DNA of 64,000 nt from Voacanga thouarsii (taxonomy: Eukaryota; Streptophyta; Magnoliopsida; Gentianales; Apocynaceae): the NCBI GenBank assembly GCA_026120185.1, contig JANUWF010001622.1, positions 1,919,501 through 1,983,500 of the forward strand, read 5' to 3'. Below are positions 1-11,525 of the stretch, in pieces; position 1 is the first letter of the stretch; every line of letters begins with the position of its first letter. Under the pieces are notes generated by a model that saw nothing but the letters and a program-made list of their open reading frames with translations, had not been told where the DNA came from and did no database searches. A program made the position numbers and the translations under genes.

Positions 1-55
1 GTCAATAGGAAACAAGTAATCTGGCATTATGTATACTAGATTGGCTACTCTTAAA

Positions 56-67
56 TGGTATCAGAGC
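56..67 (+). promoter_or_regulatory. tRNA-Met primer binding site of pararetrovirus
   Basis: The 12 bases TGGTATCAGAGC match the complement of the plant initiator tRNA-Met 3' end, which primes minus-strand DNA synthesis in Caulimoviridae and in many copia elements. By convention it marks position 1 of a caulimovirid genome. Here it is followed by a long leader and badnavirus-type ORFs, not by an LTR/gag layout, so a viral origin is preferred. Confidence 0.75.
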
Positions 68-798
68 CTAGTTTTGAGTTTGTGTGAATTACTGAAGTGG
101 TGTGGATTGCTCCCGTGTATCAGTAGTACCTGTAGTGTCTGAGTCCTGTAAATATCTTGTGATCAGGTAATAATATTACATGGAGTAGTGAGGTCTTTGA
201 TCTCTCAAGACTCTCCAGTTTGATGTAATCTATTACTTGTTTATCTGTGACTCTGAGTATTTTAGCTTATACCTCTTCCCATATCATAGTGGATTAATGA
301 GAAATAATCTTCTGAAAGAAAGAAGTATATAGTCTGCAGGAGCAAGAAGAGTAAGGGATTTCGTAGGCCCTATGTCTTCTTGAAATGAAAAGGGCTACTG
401 GTTTCCTTTTCAGCCTGGTCAAGACCCGTACGACTTTTTTGAAGAGATAGATATTTTTCTTGTCATGCACTTATTGTCTGTATTAGAATAACAAGCATGC
501 TGATTGAGATTATGTTATATGAACTATTATCTTGATTCTGTGGTTATTACTTGTACTTGTGGTGTAAAGTTGAAAGTATTGGTGGAAAGGGCAAAAGAAT
601 CCCGAGGCTTCACATAAGACCTGAGAGAGGCAGCATTTATGTCCAGTGATGTGAGCTCTTATATGCTGAGAAAATAAGACTGATAAGCCCAAGAGAAACC
701 CAACTAGTAGTTTGCAGAAGAAGATAGATAATACTCATCTAGGATAATGGATAGAAGAAGCATGTTTCTATTCTGATAAGACAGGATAAATAGATAAA
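68..798 (+). other. Pararetroviral leader region
   Basis: About 730 nt lie between the primer site and the first long ORF, the usual place for the long structured pregenomic RNA leader of badnaviruses, which carries short upstream ORFs. Only short reading frames are visible. I could not fold it, so the stem structure expected for ribosome shunting is not demonstrated. Confidence 0.5.
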
Positions 799-1323
799 AT
801 GGAAAGGGGAAAGAAGCCAGAGTACTTAGATCTTGCAGAAAGGACTTTTGTCCAACGAACAAGCTTAGATAAACATCAGATATGGTGTAGTTTTGAGGGA
901 CCAATCTCAAAATATAGTTTTGAACATCTGTGTCACGGAACAGATAGTCAACTTAACCTGATAGTAGATTTGATAATACTAGTCTTGAATAACCAATTAA
1001 AGCAAACCCAAGCTTTAAATAATATTTCAAGAAAACAGTTAGAATTTAGGGATAAAATTGTTTTAGAAATAGAACAATTAAGATCCAATCTAGATTTTAT
1101 AAAAAATAGTTTACAAATTAGGACTCTTAGAAATCTTCCAACTAAAGAAGATTTAATTCAGTTAATGGGAACCTTAAAACCCAAAGCAACAGAAAATCAG
1201 CAACTCTTAGAAGACGTTAAGAGTAAGCTCTTAAGACTAGAACAGCTTTTAGAATATGGAAAGGAGACTCAGTCTTCAATAGATAAACACTGCAGAATGA
1301 TCTTAGGAATCCATAATGAGTAA
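799..1323 (+). CDS. Badnavirus-like ORF1 protein (endogenous)
   Basis: Open frame of 174 codons. The protein is rich in Leu, Ile, Glu, Lys and Gln, with long helical stretches from about residue 45 to the end that look like coiled coils. This matches the small ORF1 protein found upstream in badnaviruses and tungroviruses, a poorly understood virion-associated protein. The stop overlaps the ORF2 start by eight bases. The ATG at 799 is the first in frame, though badnavirus ORF1 often begins at a non-AUG codon, so the true start could lie upstream. The frame is intact although the downstream polyprotein is broken. Assignment rests on position and composition. Confidence 0.6.
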   Translation: MERGKKPEYLDLAERTFVQRTSLDKHQIWCSFEGPISKYSFEHLCHGTDSQLNLIVDLIILVLNNQLKQTQALNNISRKQLEFRDKIVLEIEQLRSNLDFIKNSLQIRTLRNLPTKEDLIQLMGTLKPKATENQQLLEDVKSKLLRLEQLLEYGKETQSSIDKHCRMILGIHNE

Positions 1324-1684
1324 CTTAATAAATAATCCAAGTTACCAAACTGCTTTAATAGAAAGCAGAAAATATTTAGAAGGATCAGTAGGAATCCTTA
1401 ATAATGAAGATGATATTAATAAAAGTATCACAACTCCAGGTGATAAAGTAGCTATCAGGCAGAATAACGTGATCATATTATTACTGCTTGAAATAATTGA
1501 AAAATTAGAAGCACCAACCAGAGATGCAGAAATCTCAAATAAATTAGTTTCTATTAGTAAATCTTTAGAATGTTTAAATTTAGAGATAGGTAAGAAGCCC
1601 GTGAGAAAACCAAAATCTCATATTTTCGCTACTTGGAAAAATTCAGTAGTTTCTCCTGAAGAGAAAAATAAACAATCATTATGA
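1316..1684 (+). CDS. Badnavirus-like ORF2 protein (endogenous)
   Basis: Open frame of 122 codons starting inside the end of ORF1 and ending in an ATGA overlap with ORF3. Length and position match the ORF2 protein of badnaviruses and tungroviruses, a small nucleic-acid-binding, virion-associated protein. The central part (about residues 50-95) is helical and leucine-rich. The C-terminal third is basic (Lys/Arg-rich near residues 93-100), as expected for a nucleic-acid-binding tail. Expression in the plant is not implied. Confidence 0.6.
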   Translation: MSNLINNPSYQTALIESRKYLEGSVGILNNEDDINKSITTPGDKVAIRQNNVIILLLLEIIEKLEAPTRDAEISNKLVSISKSLECLNLEIGKKPVRKPKSHIFATWKNSVVSPEEKNKQSL

Positions 1685-2280
1685 GATATGATATAGATAT
1701 CATAAAAATACCGAAGGAAAAACCTTTGCTTTCGGTAGTTCATGAAACTATTACTAAAAATAGACCACAGATTTCAATAGTTCATGAAACCATAGAATTA
1801 GGGGAAGTAGAGATTTTAGATTACTGGATTAAGCATAGGTTCAGTATCTATAATCTAATAAATAATACATTAATTCATAAATGGGAATACATAGAAATCC
1901 TGTAAAATGACAACTTCAAAAATAACATAAAAAGAGAAGTTGAATATAGTTACTTATGGTAGAATAGAAAGGGTGATAGATAGAGCTAAAAACATTAGAC
2001 CCTTTAAGATTGTAGAAGCAGTTGTTGACCCAGAAACATAATTAGCAAACTTTAGGGATAATAAGATTCAACCAATTGCCCCTAAATACTTGTATAATTA
2101 CAGCCCCACAGTTGTAAAAATTTCAGACTTAACAATACTACAAAATATTATAAAAATAATCTGACCAACTTGTCAGTCAGTAGAAAAGAAGTTCAAACAT
2201 AAGGATATAATTATACCATTGGACAGTACTTTCCATGCTCAAACTTCTTTTACCAGATTAAAGAAGCTAAACAAGTGAAC
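1681..2280 (+). pseudogene. Decayed start of pararetroviral ORF3 polyprotein
   Basis: ORF3 starts in an ATGA overlap with the ORF2 stop and stays open for 74 codons to 1905. Viral-like coding sequence then continues with in-frame stops and frame changes to about 2280, probably the region before or at the beginning of the movement-protein domain. Everything beyond is missing. The bounds of similarity were judged by eye. Confidence 0.5.
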
Positions 2281-2526
2281 TAAACCCCGTGGTGTAACAG
2301 TGAATCATTCGTCAAAAGACCAAAAATAAAAGAATGTGTGATTTCATTTTTTCTAACTTTCCCACTAAATCAAGAAAAAATTGTCAAGAAGATATTGCAA
2401 TAAAATTGAATTTGCTTTTAGAGAAGCTGCTTTTGAGCTCAACTTTCTAACTTTCCCACTACCCTCTACAGCTTGATTAGCGATTTCCTAACTAATTACC
2501 ACTAAAATCAGAAATGCAATGCTCAA
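2281..2526. other. No gene seen
   Basis: AT-rich stretch between the pararetroviral fragment and the PDZ-like pseudogene. It may include intron sequence of that pseudogene, which reads leftward and reaches a splice-donor-like GTGAGT near 2560. No reading frame or repeat is supported here. Confidence 0.4.
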
Positions 2527-3005
2527 TCAAATTACCAAGATAGGCATTAAGAAACTCACTGTGATAACCACATCACCTCCTGCCTTTTTGCCCAAAGTCA
2601 GATCCAGTGGCTTGTCAACTTCAACCTCAACGTTTTTTGAAGCAGCTATTTTTATTGTGATCTTAAAGCCTTTTCTTACTTTGCTTAAATTATTGATATT
2701 CTTCGTCAAGAAAAATTTTGAAACGTCCCTTTTGGCATCTTGAATTGATAGCCCTTGAAAACTTGATTTTTGTATGCAGAGTACAAAAAATACAAGTCAA
2801 ACGCATTTCTTGGACAAAAATGATGACTCATACAATTACACATTTATCCTATATATACCAGGAATAGAAAGTAAGGACTGATGAGCTTTGGAGATGGACT
2901 TAAATTAGTTTTGATGGAGAGTTTCTTTGCATAGGCAGCATCATAATAGAGCAAGAAGATGGTGGACTTGGGGATCTCAGATTAGCGGTGCAGCAGAACT
3001 ACAGA
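2527..3005 (-). pseudogene. ENH1-like PDZ protein, decayed first exon
   Basis: On the minus strand, about 2560-2700 encodes a segment resembling the start of the PDZ domain of plant ENH1 (chloroplast PDZ plus rubredoxin) or related MET1 proteins; VEVDKPLDLTLGKK is the key stretch. Similarity stops at a good splice-donor motif (GTGAGT), as an exon end would. Further upstream, near 2890-2950, a basic Ser/Lys-rich piece (KKLSIKTNLSPSPKL) looks like a chloroplast transit peptide, separated by stops and a frame change. The retained donor argues against a processed copy and for a genomic gene fragment. The rest of the PDZ and the rubredoxin domain are absent. Family assignment is from memory of the motif. 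Confidence 0.42.
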
Positions 3006-3447
3006 AACGACCGAACGAGAGAGAGAGATGCCTGTGACCTTGAAGTGATTTTGTCTAAAATAGGACTGCAAACGAACCGAATTTCTCACGAGCTACTCGG
3101 TCAAAGCTTGGCTCGAACTCGGCATTGTTTGAGCTCGAGCCGAGCTCAAGTTGAGCCTTGAATTAAATGAGTCGAGCTCGAGTTTAGCAGAGTTTGAGTC
3201 TAAACTCGTTTAAAATTGACTCGAATACTCGATTCATGAACTCGAATTCGAGTCTGAATAAATAAAAGTATAAATAATATTAATATATATTAATATATCT
3301 TTTTATAATATATGAAAGCATATGTATAAATTTTATTACACAAGTATATATTCTATATCTAAATGAATATGTGTTTTATTATAATTTTATCAAAAAGTAA
3401 TTATACAACTGATAATAAAAATTATTATATCTTACAATCTTTTTTTG

Positions 3448-3450
<3 letters not shown>

Positions 3451-3486
<36 letters not shown>
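3451..3486. repeat. (TA)n microsatellite
   Basis: About 18 uninterrupted TA units inside the left arm of the hAT element. The surrounding 3290-3350 and 3490-3610 segments are also similar to each other, suggesting a local duplication of roughly 190 bp around the repeat. Confidence 0.85.
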
Positions 3487-3491
<5 letters not shown>

Positions 3492-4055
3492 TATCTTTTT
3501 ATAAAATATGAAAGTATATTTATAAATTTTATTACTCAAATATATTCTATATCTATATAAATATGTATTTTATTATAATTTTACTAAAAAGTAATTATAC
3601 AATGGATAACAAAAATTACTATAGCTTACAATCTTTTTTTTTTTTTGGGAGGGGGGGGACTAAAGTACCTTGAAATATTCTTACTAATTTATATTACTAA
3701 TATCACATTATTATAACTCTAGGATACAAAAAGTCAATCATTATTTATTATAAAATTTTAGTAGATTGAATGGTAGGGATATTTTTTGCCTTTTTGGATT
3801 ATATCTTTGTAGTTGGCTGTAGAGTAGTTCAATTTAGAAGAAGAAAACATTGATCATCTATTTTTTAAAAAAAATTAATGTGATAATCTATTTCATCTAT
3901 TTTGGATTTGTATTATAATATTTTATAAAATTGAAGTTGAAATGATTTAAAATCCAATTGTGTTAAGCTTTTAGTAACTGTTAAAGATATTACTTGAACT
4001 AAAAATATCAAAATTAATTTAGAATTCAAGCTTAAGAAAGCTTGAATAGTATTCG

Positions 4056-5936
4056 TAATGGCAAAAATAATCAAAACGAAAACATGTTAGGAAAACAAAA
4101 ATTTTACCTCTGTGATTAAGTAGCCCTCTTTGCACTGGTGTAGATGTCTATATAAGGATATTTTAGGCTAGTGGCTCACGTCCTTGCAAACGTCTACTGT
4201 GTCTCATCCACGCGAAGCTTTCGATCTTCCGAAATGGTGCCCGTAGCACAGCCGATGAAAGCTTGAAGTTTGGGTTTTGATCAACTTTGAATGCTTGGTA
4301 TGACTTTGGTTTCTATGAATTCTTCACAGACGAAGCCTTCCCCAGAAATTGGTTTACTGTGATGCTATTTGATTGCAATTGAAAAAGCCAGCCCTCACAA
4401 CACTCTGTGATGACCCATTTCAATTAATCAAATTAGATGCCCGAGAGAGAAGACATTGTGCGTGCAAGCAGAAAGCCTCCATACTTTCTGTTATCCTGCA
4501 CGCGAAACAACACGGGTTCCATCCCGTGTTGTTTATTTTATTTTATTTATTTATTTAATTAAATTAATTATTAATTATTAATAACATTTTTTTATAAATA
4601 TTATTTTACATTGGTCTTCTTCATTGAGTCAGATAAATTATTTATTCTTATACTCGAACACCCATAAATAATAATCTCAATTATTTATTTTCTAAGCTTT
4701 ATTAAACAGCCCAATAAATAATTAATAAGTCCAAATAAATCAAATAAAATTTTATACATTTTATCTAGTTCCAGATTAATTTTTTAATTATTCAATCTGG
4801 ACCTTAGGTCCTAAATAATTAATTAATCAATTTAAAATAGATAAAATAAATACTCTCTCGAACCTTTAATTTTATTTTAGTCCAATAATAAATTAGATTA
4901 ATAAAATAAAAATTCATAATTATCAAAACCAATTTCTTAACCCAAATCTTTCATGACTTAAGGGCCATTTTGGGGACCAAAAGACACATCGTCTTGGCTA
5001 CTAAAATGACCAAAATACCCCTGCTATATAAATAGCTATATTTTACATTTTAAATATTTCTTAATATCACCATAAGGAAACATTGACCTCAAGGACAATG
5101 CTATATTAGTAAAGTCTTCGACCTACAAGTGTAATGACTAAAATACTCCTCTAAGCATAGCCGTGCAATTAGAGAGGAATAGTGTACTAACATCTCTCTA
5201 ATAGACATGTACCATCCTTAAACATGATCCACAACTTCTGGAATGTTTTCACTTTTCAAGGAAGCTACCTTAAAGTAAATATCCAAGTCATGTTCTCCAG
5301 AGCCTTGGATAATTAGATCATTCGAATAGTCACAATGGGCGATATAGCGTAGAAGCTATCTTGTACAAGTCTATCTTACCTAACTAGTCATATATACCCA
5401 ACATACAAGTAAATTGGTTTTACAAAAGAACCTCAACTATAATATATCAAAATATATGTTTCTAACTTCGTCAAACTACCAACTCATACTCAAGCGATAG
5501 AGTATTAGTCCATGTTGTAACAGTAATAGTCTGGGTTTCTTTTAAATAGTACTTTTAGAAACCACTATTACAGGTCCTATTCTACGTATTCTAAATACGC
5601 TCATGCTATGATGTGAGTGGACTACTCACTGGCTAAAGGTAAGTCATTCCCCATTTGAAATTTATAACATAATAACTTATACATGATGAGATTCTTATTC
5701 TCATCAATCGGTTAAGAACAAACATTTATATGTTAAGTAACCCGTGATCTATACTTTAGTATGAAAGACCACCATTCACATAGATCACTTACCTAAATAT
5801 AATGGGTTCTTTCCAAACAAAAATTATACACAAATAAAAATGTAAATTCAAAAATAAATTTTGAGAATAAATTCTTTTATTAATAAATTCAATAATTACA
5901 TCAGACAATTTAGTCTAGAGGGCATATATTCCAATA
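4056..5936 (-). repeat. 3' LTR of Angela copy 1
   Basis: About 1.88 kb, aligned by eye with 11526-13404 at both ends and throughout. It begins right after the target duplication ATTCG with TAATGG, whereas the other LTR has an extra TGAAGGCT at this outer edge. Confidence 0.85.
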
Positions 5937-5937
5937 A

Positions 5938-5949
5938 TCTCCCACTTAC
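5938..5949 (-). promoter_or_regulatory. Polypurine tract of Angela copy 1
   Basis: Read on the minus strand this is AAGTGGGAGAT, next to the inner end of the 3' LTR. Purine tracts here prime plus-strand DNA synthesis in copia elements. Confidence 0.65.
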
Positions 5950-5958
5950 ACTCTAAGA

Positions 5959-8900
5959 CTAAGAAAGTTCGTAGGTGTCCACCCCTATAGCGTCTAAATA
6001 TCTCTTGAAGACTCTCTCAGCCAAAAGTTTAGTGAAGGGATCTGCTTGGTTGTTCTCTGAGACTATTTGTTCCACCATGATTTTTTGTCTCTCAATGAAA
6101 TCCCGGATTAGGTGGTACTTCCTCTGAATGTATTTCCCCTTCTTGTGGTTCCTGAGTTCTTTAGATTGCGGGACTACTCCAGAGTTGTCGCAATACACCA
6201 TAATCGATCTATCCATGTGTAGCACAACTCCAAGTTCTGAAAGGAACTTTCGGAGCTAGACTGCTTCCTTGGATGCTTCCGAAGCTGCCACATACTTAGC
6301 TTCCATGGTTGAATCAACAATACAAGATTGTTTAATACTCCTCCATGAAACAGCTCATCCAAACAAAGTGAAGACATATCCACTAATGAATTTTCTCCAA
6401 TCCTTATCCGCCTGAAAATCTGAGTCTGTGTATCCAGTAGAAACCAAGTCGTCAGCCCTGTAAACCAGCATATAATCATTCATACTATTAAGGTACTTAA
6501 GAATATACTTTACAACTTGCTAATGAACCTCCCCAGGGTTTGATTGATATCTGCTAACTAAGCCTACAGCAAAGTAGATATCTGGTCTAGTGCACAGTAT
6601 AGTGTACATGAGACTTCCCACAACCAAAGCGTAGGGAATCCTACTCATCTTGTCTTTTTCCTCTTGGGACTTAGGACGGTCCTTAGAACAAAAAGATAAC
6701 TCATGTCTACAAGGGATTATAGCTCCCTTGCATGAGTCCATTCTAAACTTGGCTAGTATCTTGTCAATGTATGTCATTTAAGATAATCCTAACATTCTCT
6801 ACTTCCTATTTCTAATAAGCTTAATCCTGAGAATGTAAATGGCTTTTCCCAAATTCTTCATACTAAATTGACTAGACAGTCAAATCTTAGCAGATAACAA
6901 TGTTCATACATCATTCCCAATGAGTAGAATATCAACCACATATATGACAAGAAAAATCACATTTATGCCTTCTAATTTCCTGTACACGCATGGTTCATCC
7001 TCATTTTGAATAAAACCGTAAAACTTTACAATCTCGTCAAAACGAATGTTCCATGTTCTAGATGCTTACTTAAGTCCATAAATGGACTTCTTAAGTTTGC
7101 AAACCATATGTTCCTGGCCTCTAGCAATAAAACCTTCCGATTGAGACATACAAATGTCTTCGTTAAGATGACCATTAAGAAATGTTGTCTTAACATCTAT
7201 TTGCCATATCTCATAGTAGTAATGACATACAATGGCAAGGAGGATACAAATGAACTTAAGCATGGCTATCGGGGAAAAGATTTCATCATAATCAATTCCC
7301 TTTTTCTAAGTATACCCTTTCGCCACAAGCCTAACTTTGAAGGTTTCCACCTTCCCATTTACTCCTCTCTTCCTCTTGTATAACCATTTACACCCAATGG
7401 GTTTTATCCCTTCAGGTGAAGCTATAAGATTCCAAACCTGATTGAAGTACATAAACTCAATCTCAGCTTTCATTGCTTCATGCCATAGATCTATTAGTAA
7501 TAGCTTCTTCGTAACTAATGGGATCTTGTTCTTGATAGTCAAAGACCAACTCAAAAGCCTCTCATATCCATCTTTTTAAAACTCTAGATATCCTCTCACT
7601 ATGACGAAGCTTCGTTTGTATAGGTTCTTAAGACTATGCCTCTTCTTGTTCCATAATCGGGTCTGAAGAAGTTGATTCCAAAGATAACTTCTCCTCAAGT
7701 TCCAACCTTGTTAAACCTTTAGTAGAAGTACTTTGATCATCCTCCAAGTATTTAGCATTAGTATTTACCAATACTTTCTGCTCCTTAGGATGATAAAAGA
7801 AACCTCACTTTGTCCCTTTTGGATACCCAACAAAGTAGCATAATTCTGATCTTGGTTCTAATTTGTCTCCCTTGATCAGTACATAAGATGGACAGCCCCA
7901 TATCCTAAGATAATTTAGACTTGGCTTATGCTCAGTCCACATCTCATAGGGTGTCCTAGGAAGGCACCAAGTTCAGAATGTATGTCGTTATTTCCAAGGC
8001 ATATCGCTAAAAAGAGACCGAAAGAATAGCATGAAACATCATGCTTCGAACCATTTCCATTAATGTCATATTCCTTCTCTTAGCTACTCCATTCTGCTGG
8101 GGTGTACCCGGCCAAAGAGTTGGGATACTATTCCATGATGTGTCATGTAATCCTTAAACTCACCAATGAGGTATTCTCCACCATGATCCGATCGTAAGGT
8201 TTTGATCAATTTATCTGTCCGACGCTCCACTTCAGCCTTAAACTCTTTGAACTTGTCAAAAGAGTCAGACTTGCACCTTATCAGGTAGACATAACCAAAC
8301 CTTGTACAATCATCTATGAAAGTAATGAAATACTCAAAGCCTCCTCTAGCTTGAGTAGACAAAGGACTACACACATCAGTATGAACAAGATCCAATATCT
8401 CCTTGACTCTATCAAACCTTTGGGTAAACGACTTTTTAATCATTTTTCCCATAAGACAGAATTTACACTAAGGCCAACTTTCCAATCTTAATGAGCCCAA
8501 GGGCCCATCATGGATTAACCTCTAAATCTTGATTGAGTTAATATGGTCCAACCTTAGATGCCAAAGATATGAGTCGTTGACATTGGTCTTTCTCTTCTTA
8601 CTTAAAGGTTCAGATTGAGCGTTATTTATTTTATTGTTTGTAGGATTTAAAAAGAATAAATTTTTATACATGTGCCAAATACATAAAATTTCTCCATTTC
8701 TACTGATAATAATACCAGAATTGAAAGAAACAGAATATCCATGATTTAATAATTTTGCAATTGAAATTAAATTCTGTCTAAAATCGGGTACATATAAAAT
8801 ATCATTTAATACAATTACTTTATTACAATAAAAAACAAGATCCAACTCTCCCACTGTAAGGGCACATACTCGTGCTCCATTTCCTACTCGTAGTCCATGC

Positions 8901-9060
8901 TCGCCCTTCTAGTGTCTTCTTATCTTCTTAAACCCTTGTAAGGAGTTACAGATATGATCAGTGGCACCAAAATCAACAATCCAAGTGGAAGTTAATCCAA
9001 CCATTGAAATAGACTCTAGATAGAGAATAATACCTGTAGGGTTTTTTTTGGCCTGAAGTT
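5959..9060 (-). pseudogene. Angela copy 1 pol (PR-IN-RT-RH), decayed
   Basis: Broken frames in copia order. RNase H near 5959-6470. Reverse transcriptase near 6520-7554 with TTFLNGHL (7220-7240) and the active-site region at 6931-6942. Integrase core near 7850-8452 with the HTDVCSPL and DDCTR stretches. The pre-integrase region is near 8522-8960. The catalytic YVDD box reads YVVD (GTT codon at 6934-6936), so the first aspartate is lost. In-frame TAG codons lie at 6799, 8007 and 8909 (lowest base of each); the same three occur in Angela copy 2. The copy cannot encode an active polyprotein. Confidence 0.82.
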
Positions 9061-9828
9061 CTAGACACTCCTTTTTCTAGTGTCCCTTCTACCCACATTT
9101 GAAGCATTTGCCTTTGGACTTGTTGGGCTGGTTCTTGGGTTGGGCCTCTGCATTTCCCTTCTTCTTCTTGAACTTCCTGAGTTTGGGCCCAATTCTAAAA
9201 GAAAAAGTCCTTGCAATCATAACCTTGGACTGTAACTGTATGACCTTCTCCACCACCTGGAGCTATTTTATCAACTCAGTTAAAGCTATGTTTAATTTGT
9301 TCATATTGTAGTTCAACTTGAACTGAGTAAAAGAGCCCGACAGAGATTCGAGAACCATGTCCACTTGGCTCTCGGGGTCAATAACAGACCCTAAGACTTC
9401 TGCTTCCTCAAAAATAACAATCATTTTGAATATATGCTCCCTAACTGATGCTCCCTCAGCCATCTTAGTGTTTATGATTGTTCTAAGAGCTTCTTGCCTT
9501 GCGGGCCGGCTCTTATCGGCGAACATCGTGGCTAATGATTGGCTAATGTCAGATGCGGTGGCCATGTGCTCGTGTTTTGACTGGGGCACATAGACATGGA
9601 GGCCAACATGTAGCATTGAGCCATTTCGTTGGCCTTCTTCCTTGCTTTTTTAGCCTCACGCTCCTCCGTGGTAGAACCCTCTCCAATAACAAGGTAGGTT
9701 TCAAAGAGGATATACTTATACTCCTCAGCAGTGAGTATTATGTCTAAATTTCTTTTCCAATCCACATAGTTTGGTTCCATTAGCTTAGTCTCACGAAGAA
9801 TACAAAGGACTAAAAGAACCTCCTCCAA
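9061..9828 (-). pseudogene. Angela copy 1 gag, decayed
   Basis: Copia capsid-like protein in two overlapping frames (9532-9828 and 9263-9616), including the MVLESLSGSFTQFKLNYN stretch common in plant copia gag. The zinc knuckle (CX2CX4HX4C) is recognisable near 9068-9110 but contains two stops. One is TAG at 9089-9091 in place of the glutamine expected after CFKCG. Start chosen at the ATG ending at 9828, which begins a run resembling NYVDWKRNLD. Confidence 0.75.
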
Positions 9829-11511
9829 CCATTTCTAAAATATCGAAAATAAAAGAAAATTCAGTTTGTGAAAAAATAAAATAATTTGTAACTTTATTCT
9901 CATATTAAATCCGATAATAGTTAACCCTATCACTATTATCTTTAATATGATTAATTTGGTTCTTAGAAAAATTGACATAACTTCTTGGGAATATTAATAG
10001 TTTTCTAAGCTAAATGTATTAACCACCACAAATTAATTTCCCTTCTAGGTAACGATCTAGAAGATAACTCTATCATGGGATAACTATTTTTTCTCATTTT
10101 CTATAGACATTCCCTGTACTATAACTTCCAATGTGGGCTGGCCGATCAGAGCACATGTCGCGGGTTATTAATTACATCCATCCATTAGTTCTAAATCCTT
10201 ATGGTATCCTCATCTTATACAGGTTCACTCCCAGGGTAATGCGAGGGGACCCATGATCTCTAATAAGGATCCTGATAGAAACCGTGGGGCCATTAGAACC
10301 CCTCTCTCACTTAGTATTTTAAAATAAGGGTTCAATTAAGTTTCTTTTAACTCAAAATAAAATATCTAAACCCTTAAAAATTTCTATGTCAAGGTTTATA
10401 CCCTTTGAGAAATTTTTTCATGTATTAATTTTATTTAAGTTAATAAACTTAATAATTTCAAAAATTTTCCAATAAAATTTTCGAAATATTTTGATCTCAA
10501 GTTTTTTACAAAAATAATTTCTTTTGTTAAAATTCAATCAAAATGGTTTTTTATTTTAATTCACAAAAATATCTAAATTCAATATATTTTATATATCAAG
10601 GATAAAATCCTTTGAGAAAATATCTAAGAATTAATTTTTGGCCGAATTAAAATTAACCATTTGATTTTAAAAATATATATATATATTTCTTTGTCAAAAA
10701 TTCCCAAAGACTTTGGTCTTTGAGAAAATGCGCATATAAGGTACAAAAAGAAAAAAGCATGTTAGAAAATTGTAAATGTTTTCATACTTTTCTATTCTTT
10801 TAACATAAGTGTCTAAATAATAGAATTAAACACATTAATTAATTTATGATCTTATTTAATCCTAAAATTTTCTTTACTATTATTTTTTAAGAAAAATATT
10901 CAAAGAATATTAACTATTGCAATAAAAATAACTTCGCTTGGTATGGAACCAAAAATCTTTTTTTTTTTTTTTAATCGGGGTCGGGTTCAGTGCACCAGCC
11001 ACACTGGATCACGGCCTATAGGGTACACCTATGAGCCAGATCCGAGCGGGGTGCCCGCGACCCAACCCGCCCGCCCCAACTATGCAGTCAAAATTGTTGA
11101 CTGCGCAGCTGAATTGAATTGCAATCCTCGCTGAAGCCAACAGCGAGGGCTTCTTCCTCGCCACACGAGAGTCGTGCATGGTTCTGAGTCGTGGCTCATG
11201 GCTCCACACACAGAAGGTGGCTTGGTAGCTCGGCTCATCTTTTCCAGAATGCATCCTGCGAATTCTTCTACGATTTTTCTTCCATTTTCACTCAAAAATC
11301 ATCCAAACAACCGCCTATGCCCTTAAAAAATATTGAACTTACATGATATCTATGAAAGCAATTAAAATACATTGTTCATATACTTCCACTCGCGAAGCAT
11401 ACAGTGAAACTACTCATACCAGTAAAAATGAAAGATCATAGATTTTAACCAAAACAAATATTTTCTTATTTTAATTAAGCCTAACATGCTTCCTACATTT
11501 GCCAAACCATA
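9829..11511 (-). other. Angela copy 1 5' leader
   Basis: About 1.7 kb between gag and the primer site without a supported frame. It includes a GC-rich patch (10980-11250) next to a 16-T run. The corresponding leader of copy 2 (43100-44752 plus 49585-49908) is alignable. Long leaders are usual for Angela elements. Confidence 0.7.
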
Positions 11512-11523
11512 GCTCTGATGCCA
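11512..11523 (-). promoter_or_regulatory. Primer binding site of Angela copy 1
   Basis: On the minus strand it reads TGGCATCAGAGC, one base different from the complement of initiator tRNA-Met, two bases inside the 5' LTR. Confidence 0.8.
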
Positions 11524-11525
11524 AT

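Larger units (their letters stand above)
1..2280 (+). other. Endogenous pararetrovirus fragment, badnavirus-like
   Basis: This is the 5' part of an integrated Caulimoviridae genome: a plant initiator-tRNA-Met primer site, a leader of about 730 nt, then ORF1, ORF2 and the start of ORF3, joined by short ATG/stop overlaps as in badnaviruses and tungroviruses. ORF1 and ORF2 are open, but ORF3 has stops and frameshifts and viral similarity fades near 2280. No protease, reverse transcriptase or RNase H lies downstream, so the copy is truncated and cannot be functional as seen here. It continues beyond the left edge, because about 55 bp precede the primer site. The genus is an inference from gene order; an unnamed endogenous genus is possible. 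Confidence 0.7.

Noticed and set aside
11009..11295. Coding frames in the GC-rich part of the Angela leader
   Set aside because: Overlapping frames of 60-80 codons on both strands in a region that is leader in both Angela copies and not conserved as protein.
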